Origin: an uncultured Alistipes sp.
GTDB taxonomy: Bacteria > Bacteroidota > Bacteroidia > Bacteroidales > Rikenellaceae
Reading direction: 5' to 3'
Assembly (NCBI GenBank): GCA_900770635.1
Contig: CAAGLB010000098.1
Span: forward strand, 1-64,000
Length of the DNA stretch: 64,000 bases
The notes beneath the pieces were generated by a model. The model saw only the letters and a program-made list of their open reading frames with translations. It was not told the origin of the DNA and searched no databases. A program made the translations under genes and the position numbers. Each line of letters starts with the position of its first letter. Position 1 is the stretch's first letter. Below are positions 41,752 to 48,586 of this stretch, in pieces.

Positions 41752-42375
41752 CTAAAACGATAATGTTAGACCAAGTGTAGCACGCTTAGCCACAGTGGTA
41801 AATTCACTACCCATGAAGCTATTGTTGCTCACACGTAGTGGATAAATATAACGGCCCTCGAGCATAAGGTTGCCCAGGAGTTTAAGACGAAGACTTGCGG
41901 CAACATTAAACGTAGGATACATAGGGCCAAAGAAATAGGTCTGACCGTCGATAGCATACTCGGCACGACTCATAACAGTAAACTGAGGACCGAGGTTCAG
42001 GTGCGCTATGCCGAAGAGTCGGAAAGTCAAAAATAGTGGTATGTCGACATTTGTAGTCTCAATCTCGTGCTTAGGCCTACTGCCATCAAACGATGCTTTG
42101 ACCGAGCCACGAACATAGCTCACCTCGGTCTCGATGCCGAAGAAGCGATTAAACAACAGCGCCATTTGCACATGGCCACCAAGACCAATCTCGGGTTTAA
42201 GGTCCAAGTTTGATAGCGAGGGGGTGAGCATAGTATAAGCGCCACACACACCTACGCCAAATGATGTTCTTATGCGTGAATTATCGCCAATAACGACACT
42301 AACAGGGCATTGTGCCGAGGCAACAACAGGCACCAACATAATCACGCACAGAAGCAATATTCCAAGTTTTTTCAT
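41752..42375 (-). CDS. Outer-membrane beta-barrel protein, porin family-like
   Basis: A 207-residue exported protein. The signal peptide is KKLGILLLCVIMLVPVVASA, followed by alternating hydrophobic strands typical of a small eight-stranded barrel (RTSFGVGVCGAYTML, then GIETEVSYVRGSVKA). It ends in an aromatic residue (LGLTLSF), the usual signature for outer-membrane insertion. ATG 42375 is chosen because it begins the signal peptide; the longer frame from 42423 contains the -7 box. It is the first gene of the operon with phoH, pepD and the lipid kinase. Confidence 0.85.
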   Translation of the reverse strand: MKKLGILLLCVIMLVPVVASAQCPVSVVIGDNSRIRTSFGVGVCGAYTMLTPSLSNLDLKPEIGLGGHVQMALLFNRFFGIETEVSYVRGSVKASFDGSRPKHEIETTNVDIPLFLTFRLFGIAHLNLGPQFTVMSRAEYAIDGQTYFFGPMYPTFNVAASLRLKLLGNLMLEGRYIYPLRVSNNSFMGSEFTTVAKRATLGLTLSF

Positions 42376-42420
42376 AGTATCAACATTCAAGCGCACCGAG
42401 CAATATGCTCGATTATCTCC

Positions 42421-42508
42421 CAAAGATAGAGTTTTTATTAAAATAAACCAAAATATCGAGTAAATATTTTATAAAGTTTCCAAAATTGAATGAATTGACT
42501 TATCTTTG
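42421..42508. promoter_or_regulatory. Divergent promoters of the OMP operon and der
   Basis: On the minus strand TATCTTTG (42428-42421) serves the OMP operon; its leader holds a 6-bp hairpin (CGAGCA 42397-42402 with TGCTCG 42406-42411). On the plus strand TATCTTTG (42501-42508) serves der, 43 nt before its ATG. Confidence 0.65.
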
Positions 42509-42551
42509 TGGCGTATTATGTACGTAAGATAAATATAAAACTATATAAGCT

Positions 42552-43856
42552 ATGAGTTTGGTTGCAATCGTAGGTCGCCCAAATGTGGGTAAATCAACAC
42601 TTTTTAACCGCTTGGTAGGTCAGCGTCAAGCTATCGTCGACGAGACCGCCGGCACAACACGTGACCGCCACTACGGCAAGACCGATTGGAATGGTAAGGA
42701 GTTCTCGGTAATCGACACTGGTGGTTACACCGTAAACTCTGAGGATATCTTCGAGGACGAGATTCGCCGACAGGTGATGCTCGCTATCGACGAGGCAGAC
42801 CTCATCTTGTTCCTTGTTGAGGTAAAGACAGGTATCACCGACCTCGATATGATGATGGCCGACATCCTTCGTCGTTCAGGCAAGAAGGTGATGTTGGTAT
42901 GCAACAAGGTTGACACCTACGACCTTATCTACTACTCACACGAGTTCCACGCACTCGGCCTTGGCGAGCCTTTCTGCATCAGCTCAATGTCTGGTAGCGG
43001 CACTGGCGACATGATGGACGCCATCTTGGCTAACCTCCCAGAGGACACCACAGCAGAGTACGACGCATCGCTTCCACGCATCGCCATTGTAGGCCGTCCT
43101 AACGTTGGTAAGTCGTCTATGACAAACGCCTTGCTTGGTCAGGAGCGTAACATTGTGACCAACGTAGCAGGTACTACACGTGACTCTATCCACACACGCT
43201 ACAACATGTACGGCATGGACTTCTACCTTATCGACACTGCGGGTATGCGTAAGAAGGGCAAGGTAACAGAGGATCTTGAGTTCTACTCTGTGATGCGCTC
43301 AATCCGTGCTATTGAGAATGCTGACGTATGTGTCTTGATGCTCGATGCCGAGCAGGGAATCGAGTCGCAGGACTTGAACATTCACAACCTCATAGTTCGC
43401 AACCGCAAGGGCTGCGTTATCGTAGTAAACAAGTGGGACTTGGTGGAGAAGGATAGCAACACAATGAAGGTATGGCGTGAGTTCTTGGAGAAGAAGCTCG
43501 CTCCATTTAGCGACATTCCAATCATCTTCACCTCGGTAATCAACAAGCAGCGTATCCTCGATGTGTTGCAGGCAGCAATACGTGTATATCAGTCACGCAA
43601 GCGCCGCATCTCTACATCGGAGCTCAACGACTTCTTCTTGCCACTTATCGAGAACTACCCTCCTGCAGCAACCAAGGGTAAGTACATCAAGATTAAGTAC
43701 GTTACGCAGCTTCCAACACCAACGCCACAGTTCGCCTTCTTTGTGAACTTGCCGCAGTACATCAAGGAGTCGTACCGACGTTTCTTGGAGAACAAGCTAC
43801 GTGAGGAGTGGGATTTCTCGGGAGTGCCTATCCAAATTTACTTCCGCCAGAAGTAA
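42552..43856 (+). CDS. der: Ribosome biogenesis GTPase Der (EngA)
   Basis: An essential GTPase of 50S subunit assembly. The 434-residue protein has two tandem G domains, each with the P-loop GRPNVGKS (residues 7-14 and about 178-185). DTGGY and DTAGM are the G3 motifs, and NKVD and NKWD the G4 motifs. A C-terminal KH-like domain follows (about 350-434, ATKGKYIKIKYVTQLPTPTP). It is monocistronic. Its stop codon TAA is at the same time the first three bases of structured element copy D. Confidence 0.98.
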   Translation: MSLVAIVGRPNVGKSTLFNRLVGQRQAIVDETAGTTRDRHYGKTDWNGKEFSVIDTGGYTVNSEDIFEDEIRRQVMLAIDEADLILFLVEVKTGITDLDMMMADILRRSGKKVMLVCNKVDTYDLIYYSHEFHALGLGEPFCISSMSGSGTGDMMDAILANLPEDTTAEYDASLPRIAIVGRPNVGKSSMTNALLGQERNIVTNVAGTTRDSIHTRYNMYGMDFYLIDTAGMRKKGKVTEDLEFYSVMRSIRAIENADVCVLMLDAEQGIESQDLNIHNLIVRNRKGCVIVVNKWDLVEKDSNTMKVWREFLEKKLAPFSDIPIIFTSVINKQRILDVLQAAIRVYQSRKRRISTSELNDFFLPLIENYPPAATKGKYIKIKYVTQLPTPTPQFAFFVNLPQYIKESYRRFLENKLREEWDFSGVPIQIYFRQK

Positions 43857-43984
43857 TTTCTTTTTATAAGGCAGCATCTGCGGCCTCTCAATCATAAGCC
43901 CAAATGGGAAATACGTCAAGTATGTCCCATCTGGGCTTATCTCTTAATCGAGACCACATCTACAACCTTCTAAAAAGAAATTTG
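43854..43984 (+). repeat. Structured 3'-UTR element, copy D (after der)
   Basis: On the plus strand it starts with the der stop codon, TAATTTCTTTTTATAAGG, and ends with CCTTCTAAAAAGAAATT, so the ends pair with one mismatch. Between them lie GCAGCATCTGCGGCC and a hairpin (43894-43908 with 43926-43940). That hairpin has a 2x2 internal loop (AA/GT) and an ATAC/GTAT apical stem, then CTCTTAATC. The ends differ in sequence from copy C but still pair, a compensatory pattern. Confidence 0.75.
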
Positions 43985-44032
43985 TTGTCAGAATGGGTCT
44001 ACCGCTTCGGGGTGCTAAATTCATTTGAGGAT
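43985..44032 (-). other. Possible degenerate element next to copy D
   Basis: TTGTTGTCAGAATGGG here resembles the reversed 3' end of copies A and C, as if the remnant of an opposite-strand element began at the stop of the DUF3784-like gene. It lacks the central hairpin. Confidence 0.3.
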
Positions 44033-44335
44033 TTACTTTGCTCTTGTCCACGTGCTTTCAAGAAGTTTATAGAGAGCAATAACCACAATTAGTGCAATCA
44101 AACTTGCAGCATCTGCGGTTGTGACGAAGGGTAGTATCCACTCCAAGGCTATAATGACGATTAGCGTGCCTCCTGTCAATAGGCGTAGACGTTGCACGTT
44201 ATATTGTGCCCTCTTTTCGGGTGAGCTAAAGTAGTAGTCTATCATCGTTAAGTCTGCCTTGCCCAGCATTATAGCGATAGCCAATATTATAATTGCAAGG
44301 GTGCCTATAATGGCGATAATTAGTCCTATATTCAT
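44033..44335 (-). CDS. Small DUF3784-like membrane protein
   Basis: A 100-residue membrane protein with three hydrophobic segments (about 4-23, 52-68 and 72-90). Between the first and second lies the loop LGKADLTMIDYYFSSPEKRA, which resembles the GKxxW-type loop of DUF3784 proteins. Function of that family is unknown. Two similar small membrane proteins (44360 and 46234) lie in the same cluster, so gene duplication is likely. It follows the gene at 44360 by 24 nt. Confidence 0.7.
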   Translation of the reverse strand: MNIGLIIAIIGTLAIIILAIAIMLGKADLTMIDYYFSSPEKRAQYNVQRLRLLTGGTLIVIIALEWILPFVTTADAASLIALIVVIALYKLLESTWTRAK

Positions 44336-44359
44336 AATTTCGATAGTTATGGTAGTTTT

Positions 44360-44650
44360 CTACTCCTTTCTCTTTGCCCAGGTGAATTGTAGTATTGCCA
44401 ATGCAATGGCGCAGGGGATGATGACGCATACTGTAACAAACTCATTTACACCGCAGAGTATCAACGTGGTTATTACGCCAATGAGGAAGAACGATAATGC
44501 GTGGATAACTCTTAATCGAAAGATATTATACTTTCCCGACTCGCGAATATGCTTCTTAATTGCGAAGTCAGCCTTGCCGAGTAGCATCATAATGCCCAGC
44601 ACAGCAAAGGCTATTGACATTACCAGTAGGTAGATATTTTCAGTATTCAT
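44360..44650 (-). CDS. Small DUF3784-like membrane protein
   Basis: A 96-residue protein with three hydrophobic segments and the loop LLGKADFAIKKHIRE after the first, clearly related to the protein at 44033. ATG 44650 (MNTENIYLL) is preferred over 44698; the longer frame would overlap the S41 peptidase gene (which stops at 44662) by 37 nt. It lies immediately behind the peptidase gene. Function unknown. Confidence 0.7.
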   Translation of the reverse strand: MNTENIYLLVMSIAFAVLGIMMLLGKADFAIKKHIRESGKYNIFRLRVIHALSFFLIGVITTLILCGVNEFVTVCVIIPCAIALAILQFTWAKRKE

Positions 44651-44661
44651 AGTTAGTAGTT

Positions 44662-46230
44662 TTAGTTGTTCATAGATGGGTTGTAAATAGTATCCCAAAG
44701 GTAGCTATCATCGGCGGTTGTACCCCTTTTTACAACAGTCCTGCTTTTGTTAGGGCCGAAAAAGTCCAATATACACTCCCACGCCAAGTCCTTATCGGGA
44801 TTATTCAGCGGAACATATATATTTGGCTCGAGGTAGCTCTCGTTAACCAATGCTCGGTTAGGACGCACAAAGTGCTTATGGCTAACCGTTGCGATAGTTT
44901 CAGTATTTGGTAGTGCGCAATAGAGAATATCGCCATAGTGGCTTGGACGACCTCCCGAGCGCTCGCCAATGATGTAACCAATGCCATTATCACGTGCTGT
45001 GGTTAGCAGCAACGATGCCGAGCTAAACGACTCTTTGCTCTGAATAAATACCACATCGCCCTTGAAGATGCGCTCCTTGTCGAAGTTCAAGACATGGCGA
45101 GTGGAGTCCTGTTGAGGGGCTACATCGCCTATAGCAACACGTCGATAGTGGTCGAACTCAGAAGCGCTATATACCCTACCCACCTCAAGAGGCTTACCGT
45201 CGTAGGTAAACTCCTTATAATATGGGTAGTAGGTCTGCATAAGCTCCGAGATGCGAACATCGGCGCTATACTGCTCCAACTCAGCATAAGGCTTAAGCCA
45301 CGACAGCAGCACATTGCCAAGCGAGCTATTACCGCCACTATTATACTGCAAATCAACAACAAGGGTTTTAACGCCCTTAACCTCAATCTCAGACATCATA
45401 TCACGCACAAACTCGTCGAAACGTGGCAACTGCGGATTTTTAGGGTGAGTGATGCGGTCAGCAAACTGGTTAAACTGCAAGTAGCATATACCCTCCTCCT
45501 CATAAATAGTATAGTCGAAGAGCACACGGCGGGGTGCAGTTACCCTACCAGATAAATCTTTTTGTAGCTGAGCAACTTTTAGGTCGCTCTTGTTTATAGC
45601 CTTAACATCGATGCTATCACCGTCAGCAAACGTAAGACTAAGCACCTCGTCGCTCATGCCGAGCATTGACCAAAACTCGGAAATCATAAGGTAGTCCTCG
45701 ACCAAGTTTTCGAAGTTCACATCGTTATCGGCACTCACAATCTCTCGTGCCTGTGTCAAGATCTGTTTTAAAGACTTGCCATTAATTTTAACAACCTCAC
45801 GGCCGAGTAGCTCGCTAAGCTCCTGAGAGCAGGCGTCAACAACAGCCGAGGCACCACCTCCAAGAGCAACCCTCACAGGGAAAATCTTATTGGGCGAAGT
45901 CCAATAGAATATCGCCGTATGTCCATCATTAAGCGATGCTGCGAGCCTTGCCACAAGCAACTTAAACTCTGCAACATCCTTAATCTTAGCACACTCACGA
46001 TACAACCTCTTAGCGCACTTGCTTAGCTCGGCACGATGCTTCGTATCGGTATAATATGGGTGAGTATCGCCAAGCATATCGACATAGAGCAACAGATCTC
46101 GCTGATAGGCATTACCCTCGACATACTCCTTTGATGCCTCAACATCGACATCGTGATAATGAGGAATATTCTGAGCGTATGTGGCCACACTACAAAATAG
46201 TGTAGCAGCAAGCAAAAATATACGTTTCAT
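44662..46230 (-). CDS. Exported S41-family peptidase
   Basis: A 522-residue exported serine protease of the C-terminal processing peptidase/tricorn class. It has a signal peptide (KRIFLLAATLFCSVATYA) without lipobox, and a helical N-terminal part including LAASLNDGHTAIFYW. A degenerate PDZ-like segment follows (about 125-190), then the S41 core with VDLQYNSGGNSSLGNVLL. The nucleophile Ser is in SKESFSSASLLLTTARD, followed by YIIGERSGGRPSHYGD. It is embedded in a cluster with SPFH and DUF3784-like membrane proteins, which suggests membrane-protein quality control, but that is inference. Confidence 0.88.
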   Translation of the reverse strand: MKRIFLLAATLFCSVATYAQNIPHYHDVDVEASKEYVEGNAYQRDLLLYVDMLGDTHPYYTDTKHRAELSKCAKRLYRECAKIKDVAEFKLLVARLAASLNDGHTAIFYWTSPNKIFPVRVALGGGASAVVDACSQELSELLGREVVKINGKSLKQILTQAREIVSADNDVNFENLVEDYLMISEFWSMLGMSDEVLSLTFADGDSIDVKAINKSDLKVAQLQKDLSGRVTAPRRVLFDYTIYEEEGICYLQFNQFADRITHPKNPQLPRFDEFVRDMMSEIEVKGVKTLVVDLQYNSGGNSSLGNVLLSWLKPYAELEQYSADVRISELMQTYYPYYKEFTYDGKPLEVGRVYSASEFDHYRRVAIGDVAPQQDSTRHVLNFDKERIFKGDVVFIQSKESFSSASLLLTTARDNGIGYIIGERSGGRPSHYGDILYCALPNTETIATVSHKHFVRPNRALVNESYLEPNIYVPLNNPDKDLAWECILDFFGPNKSRTVVKRGTTADDSYLWDTIYNPSMNN

Positions 46231-46233
46231 AGT

Positions 46234-46539
46234 TTACACCTTTTTAATCCATAGACGCTCGATAAGTGCCATACCAATACAAAGGGCGAAGAATACCCAT
46301 GAGGCATACTCATCTATGACATCCGAGACGTTGCACACAACAACCAAGGCAAGTCCAATGAGTACCTCGGCAGCAAACGCTACACGCCAGCGCATGATGC
46401 TTTGCTCGGAGGGTTTAGCATCGGCACTAAGGCTCCAACTATACCACCTATCGAGCTTACCCATGAGCGCAAGCAGGGCAAGCAACGCCAAGGTCAAGCA
46501 GGCGAGGGTAATTATTAGTACATGTATTGATGTTGTCAT
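46234..46539 (-). CDS. Small membrane protein with a GKLD loop
   Basis: A 101-residue protein with three hydrophobic segments and a loop starting MGKLDRWYSWSLSADAK after the first. The layout matches the two DUF3784-like proteins at 44033 and 44360, so it is probably a more diverged paralog. It lies 3 nt upstream of the S41 peptidase gene and 12 nt behind the next gene, so it is part of the same operon. No function can be named. Confidence 0.65.
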   Translation of the reverse strand: MTTSIHVLIITLACLTLALLALLALMGKLDRWYSWSLSADAKPSEQSIMRWRVAFAAEVLIGLALVVVCNVSDVIDEYASWVFFALCIGMALIERLWIKKV

Positions 46540-46551
46540 AAGTGTAATTGT

Positions 46552-47067
46552 TTATAGGCATTGTAAATTGCGGCGACGCTTCTCACGTAGGCGCATGATG
46601 GCTATCTCCTCGCGAGAGCGACGGCGAATGTAGCGTAGGCGCATAAAGCAGCCAACGAACACAAGCCACACGACAATTGAAAAGAGCGATATTTGGGTAG
46701 CAAGACTAAGCGTCATGCTCTCCTCGCCTATGGCATACAATATCCAGGGCAGAGCACTACACACCAGAGCAACCATAAATGCCGCCCACGAAGCCTTAGT
46801 CCAGCAGGGTCGGGGTGCTAAGCGGCGGAACTTGAGAAAAGCACCGAGCGCCGCAACAGCCACCGAGGCAAGTATCATGATATGCTCACGATAGGGAACA
46901 CTCTCGGGGAGAAGGTCGAGCTTTAAGAGTCCGAAGATAGAGATGCAGATAAGAATGTCGGCAAACTGCAATTTGCCATCGTCAGGACTCTTTTTACCCA
47001 GACGGCGCATCGCCTGACTCTCAATGAGGCGGTAGCGATGCTTATATATGCTAAACCTGTTCTTCAT
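46552..47067 (-). CDS. Membrane protein with basic termini, unknown function
   Basis: A roughly 171-residue protein. A basic cytosolic N-terminus (KNRFSIYKHRYRLIESQAMR) is followed by four hydrophobic segments (about 38-52, 65-80, 95-115, 130-148). The C-terminus is strongly basic (RRRSREEIAIMRLREKRRR), which could touch RNA or acidic phospholipid. ATG 47067 is preferred to 47133 because the longer frame would overlap most of the preceding ribbon-helix-helix gene. It overlaps the end of that gene by 17 nt. Not recognised. Confidence 0.65.
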   Translation of the reverse strand: MKNRFSIYKHRYRLIESQAMRRLGKKSPDDGKLQFADILICISIFGLLKLDLLPESVPYREHIMILASVAVAALGAFLKFRRLAPRPCWTKASWAAFMVALVCSALPWILYAIGEESMTLSLATQISLFSIVVWLVFVGCFMRLRYIRRRSREEIAIMRLREKRRRNLQCL

Positions 47068-47257
47068 TCTGAGGCACCTCCTTTGCCTTTTTTGCTCGAG
47101 GCTTGCGCCCACTGCGACGCAAAGCCTCGGCAATTATCCATTGCAGCTGACCATTGGTGGAACGAAACTCATCGGCGGCCCACTTTTCGAGAGCGTCCAT
47201 AGTTTCGCCGTCAATGCGAAGAACAAAGCTGCGGTTGTTTGACTCCTTCGTAGCCAT
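47051..47257 (-). CDS. Arc-type ribbon-helix-helix DNA-binding protein
   Basis: A 68-residue protein with the Arc/MetJ fold: N-terminal strand SFVLRIDGETMDALEKWA for the DNA-contacting ribbon and helix LQWIIAEALRRSGR. A basic and acidic tail follows (KPRAKKAKEVPQNEEQ). It does not have an adjacent toxin gene. Instead it lies 26 nt behind the SPFH gene and overlaps the membrane protein gene by 17 nt, which suggests it regulates its own cluster. Small Arc-like genes next to SPFH proteins occur elsewhere in Bacteroidota. Confidence 0.85.
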   Translation of the reverse strand: MATKESNNRSFVLRIDGETMDALEKWAADEFRSTNGQLQWIIAEALRRSGRKPRAKKAKEVPQNEEQV

Positions 47258-47283
47258 AAAGAGTGGGGGGTACTATTTATATA

Positions 47284-48222
47284 TTAGTTATGCAAAGTAC
47301 CTGTATTGACAACAGGCTGTGCAGCCTCGTCAGCACAAAGAACAACGAGCAGGTTGCTCACCATAGCTGCCTTGCGCTCCTCGTCGAGCTCTACAACCTC
47401 CTCGGTTGAAAGACGCTCAAGGGCGATCTTAACCATTGACACAGCACCCTCAACAATCTTCTCACGTGCCGAGATGATAGCATCAGCCTGCTGGCGACGC
47501 AACATAGCCGCAGCAATCTCTGGAGCATAAGCCAAGTAGTTGAGGCGTGCCTCGATAACCTCGATACCAGCGATAGATAGGCGGTCGTTAAGCTCGTCGG
47601 TAAGGCGGTCATTGATCTCCTCGCCACCAGAGCGAAGTGTAACCTCGTCAGATGAACTATTAGAGTTCTCGTCGTAGGCATACATACCCGCAACCTGGCG
47701 CAATGCCGAGTCGCTCTGCACAGCCACGAAGTTCTCCAATACGTTCATACGTGTGTTTGAACCCGTTGCACCAATCTCGACTGGAGCATCAATCTCGAAT
47801 ACAGCATTGTATGCGCCATCGTTCTTAATCTTCCACACTACAACCAAGCCGATAAGGATTGGATTACCTGCCTTGTCGTTAACCTTGATAGGATCGACAT
47901 TGAGGTTACGAGCACGCATCGAAAGCTTCTTAGCCGACATAAATGGGTTAATCCACCAGAAGCCGGTGTCGTAGAATGTACCACGATAGTTACCAAAGAA
48001 GAGTAACACACGTGACTCGTTAGGCTCGAGCATGATATAGCCGCAGAGCATCAATACAGCACAGATGGCCGAAACGATAAGAGCAACAAGAGCCCACACA
48101 ACAAGGTCGACACTGTTTGCAAGTACCACAATCGAGTAGACCATCAACGCCACAAGAGCAAGATTTAGCAAAAGAGCCACGAAACCGTTAAGCTTCCAAC
48201 CCGAATAAGTGTAGTTTTTCAT
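47284..48222 (-). CDS. SPFH/Band 7 domain membrane protein
   Basis: A 312-residue prohibitin/stomatin-related protein. Two hydrophobic helices are at about 13-35 and 38-58. They are followed by the SPFH domain (about 70-230: ESRVLLFFGNYRGTFYDTGF, ARNLNVDPIKVNDKAGNP, VVVWKIKND) and a C-terminal helical region (RRQQADAIISAREKIVEG). The domain faces one side of the membrane and typically makes large ring oligomers that organise microdomains or proteases. It is the first gene of the cluster with the RHH protein, small membrane proteins and S41 peptidase. Two tandem promoter-leader units precede it. Confidence 0.9.
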   Translation of the reverse strand: MKNYTYSGWKLNGFVALLLNLALVALMVYSIVVLANSVDLVVWALVALIVSAICAVLMLCGYIMLEPNESRVLLFFGNYRGTFYDTGFWWINPFMSAKKLSMRARNLNVDPIKVNDKAGNPILIGLVVVWKIKNDGAYNAVFEIDAPVEIGATGSNTRMNVLENFVAVQSDSALRQVAGMYAYDENSNSSSDEVTLRSGGEEINDRLTDELNDRLSIAGIEVIEARLNYLAYAPEIAAAMLRRQQADAIISAREKIVEGAVSMVKIALERLSTEEVVELDEERKAAMVSNLLVVLCADEAAQPVVNTGTLHN

Positions 48223-48252
48223 AGTAGTAAGGTTTTATTAGTTAATTAAAAC

Positions 48253-48417
48253 ATATTTTGTTAGCGGAAGTAGATTGCTGCTTTTTCATTTAAACTAACT
48301 TTTTATCAAAAGTAGTGAGATACAACGCTCGGCAAAATTTTCGACGATGGGCTGTACTTAGAGGTACTGCTCATTGGCGAAATATTTTGTTAGCGGAAGT
48401 AGATTGCTGCTTTTCAT
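48253..48417 (-). repeat. Direct repeat in the SPFH leader (two copies)
   Basis: A 36/37-nt sequence is repeated almost exactly at 48253-48289 and 48382-48417; they differ by one T. On the minus strand each reads ATGAAAAGCAGCAATC (or with one more A) and continues to CGCTAACAAAATAT. Each copy follows its own promoter, so the unit promoter-plus-leader is duplicated. The short reading frames behind the ATGs differ between copies, which speaks against a conserved peptide. Confidence 0.75.
48307..48336 (-). promoter_or_regulatory. Proximal promoter of the SPFH cluster
   Basis: On the minus strand, TTTG (48336-48333) and TACTTTTG (48314-48307), spacer 18 nt. Confidence 0.65.
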
Positions 48418-48442
48418 AAAAAGTGATATTATTTTGATATCA

Positions 48443-48475
48443 CAAAGATACAACAAAATTTCAGAAACCTCCAAA
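48443..48475 (-). promoter_or_regulatory. Distal promoter of the SPFH cluster
   Basis: On the minus strand, TTTG (48475-48472) and TATCTTTG (48450-48443), spacer 21 nt. The 48223-48586 gap contains the two promoters, the direct repeat and a terminator, but no supported gene. Confidence 0.7.
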
Positions 48476-48521
48476 TTTTCTCAGCATTTTTTTTTCAAAG
48501 ACCACGCCCAAGAATTGCCCA

Positions 48522-48563
48522 CAATAAGAAAGATTGCCACTCTTGACCAAAGAATGACAATCT
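48522..48563 (-). terminator. Terminator of the LptF/G gene
   Basis: On the minus strand AGATTGTCA (48563-48555) pairs with TGGCAATCT (48539-48531), one wobble pair, extended inside by further pairs, then TTTCTTATTG. Confidence 0.6.
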
Positions 48564-48586
48564 ACAATCTATATATATAATGAAGA

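Noticed and set aside
47051..47257. Toxin-antitoxin module based on the Arc-type gene
   Set aside because: No toxin-like gene is adjacent; the neighbours are membrane proteins and an SPFH protein.
48253..48417. CRISPR-like reading of the direct repeats
   Set aside because: Only two units with a 92-nt interval and no cas genes; the duplication follows promoter-leader units.
48374..48580. Plus-strand ORF of 68 codons before the LptF/G gene
   Set aside because: It covers the distal SPFH promoter and the direct repeat; composition is that of A/T-rich intergenic DNA.
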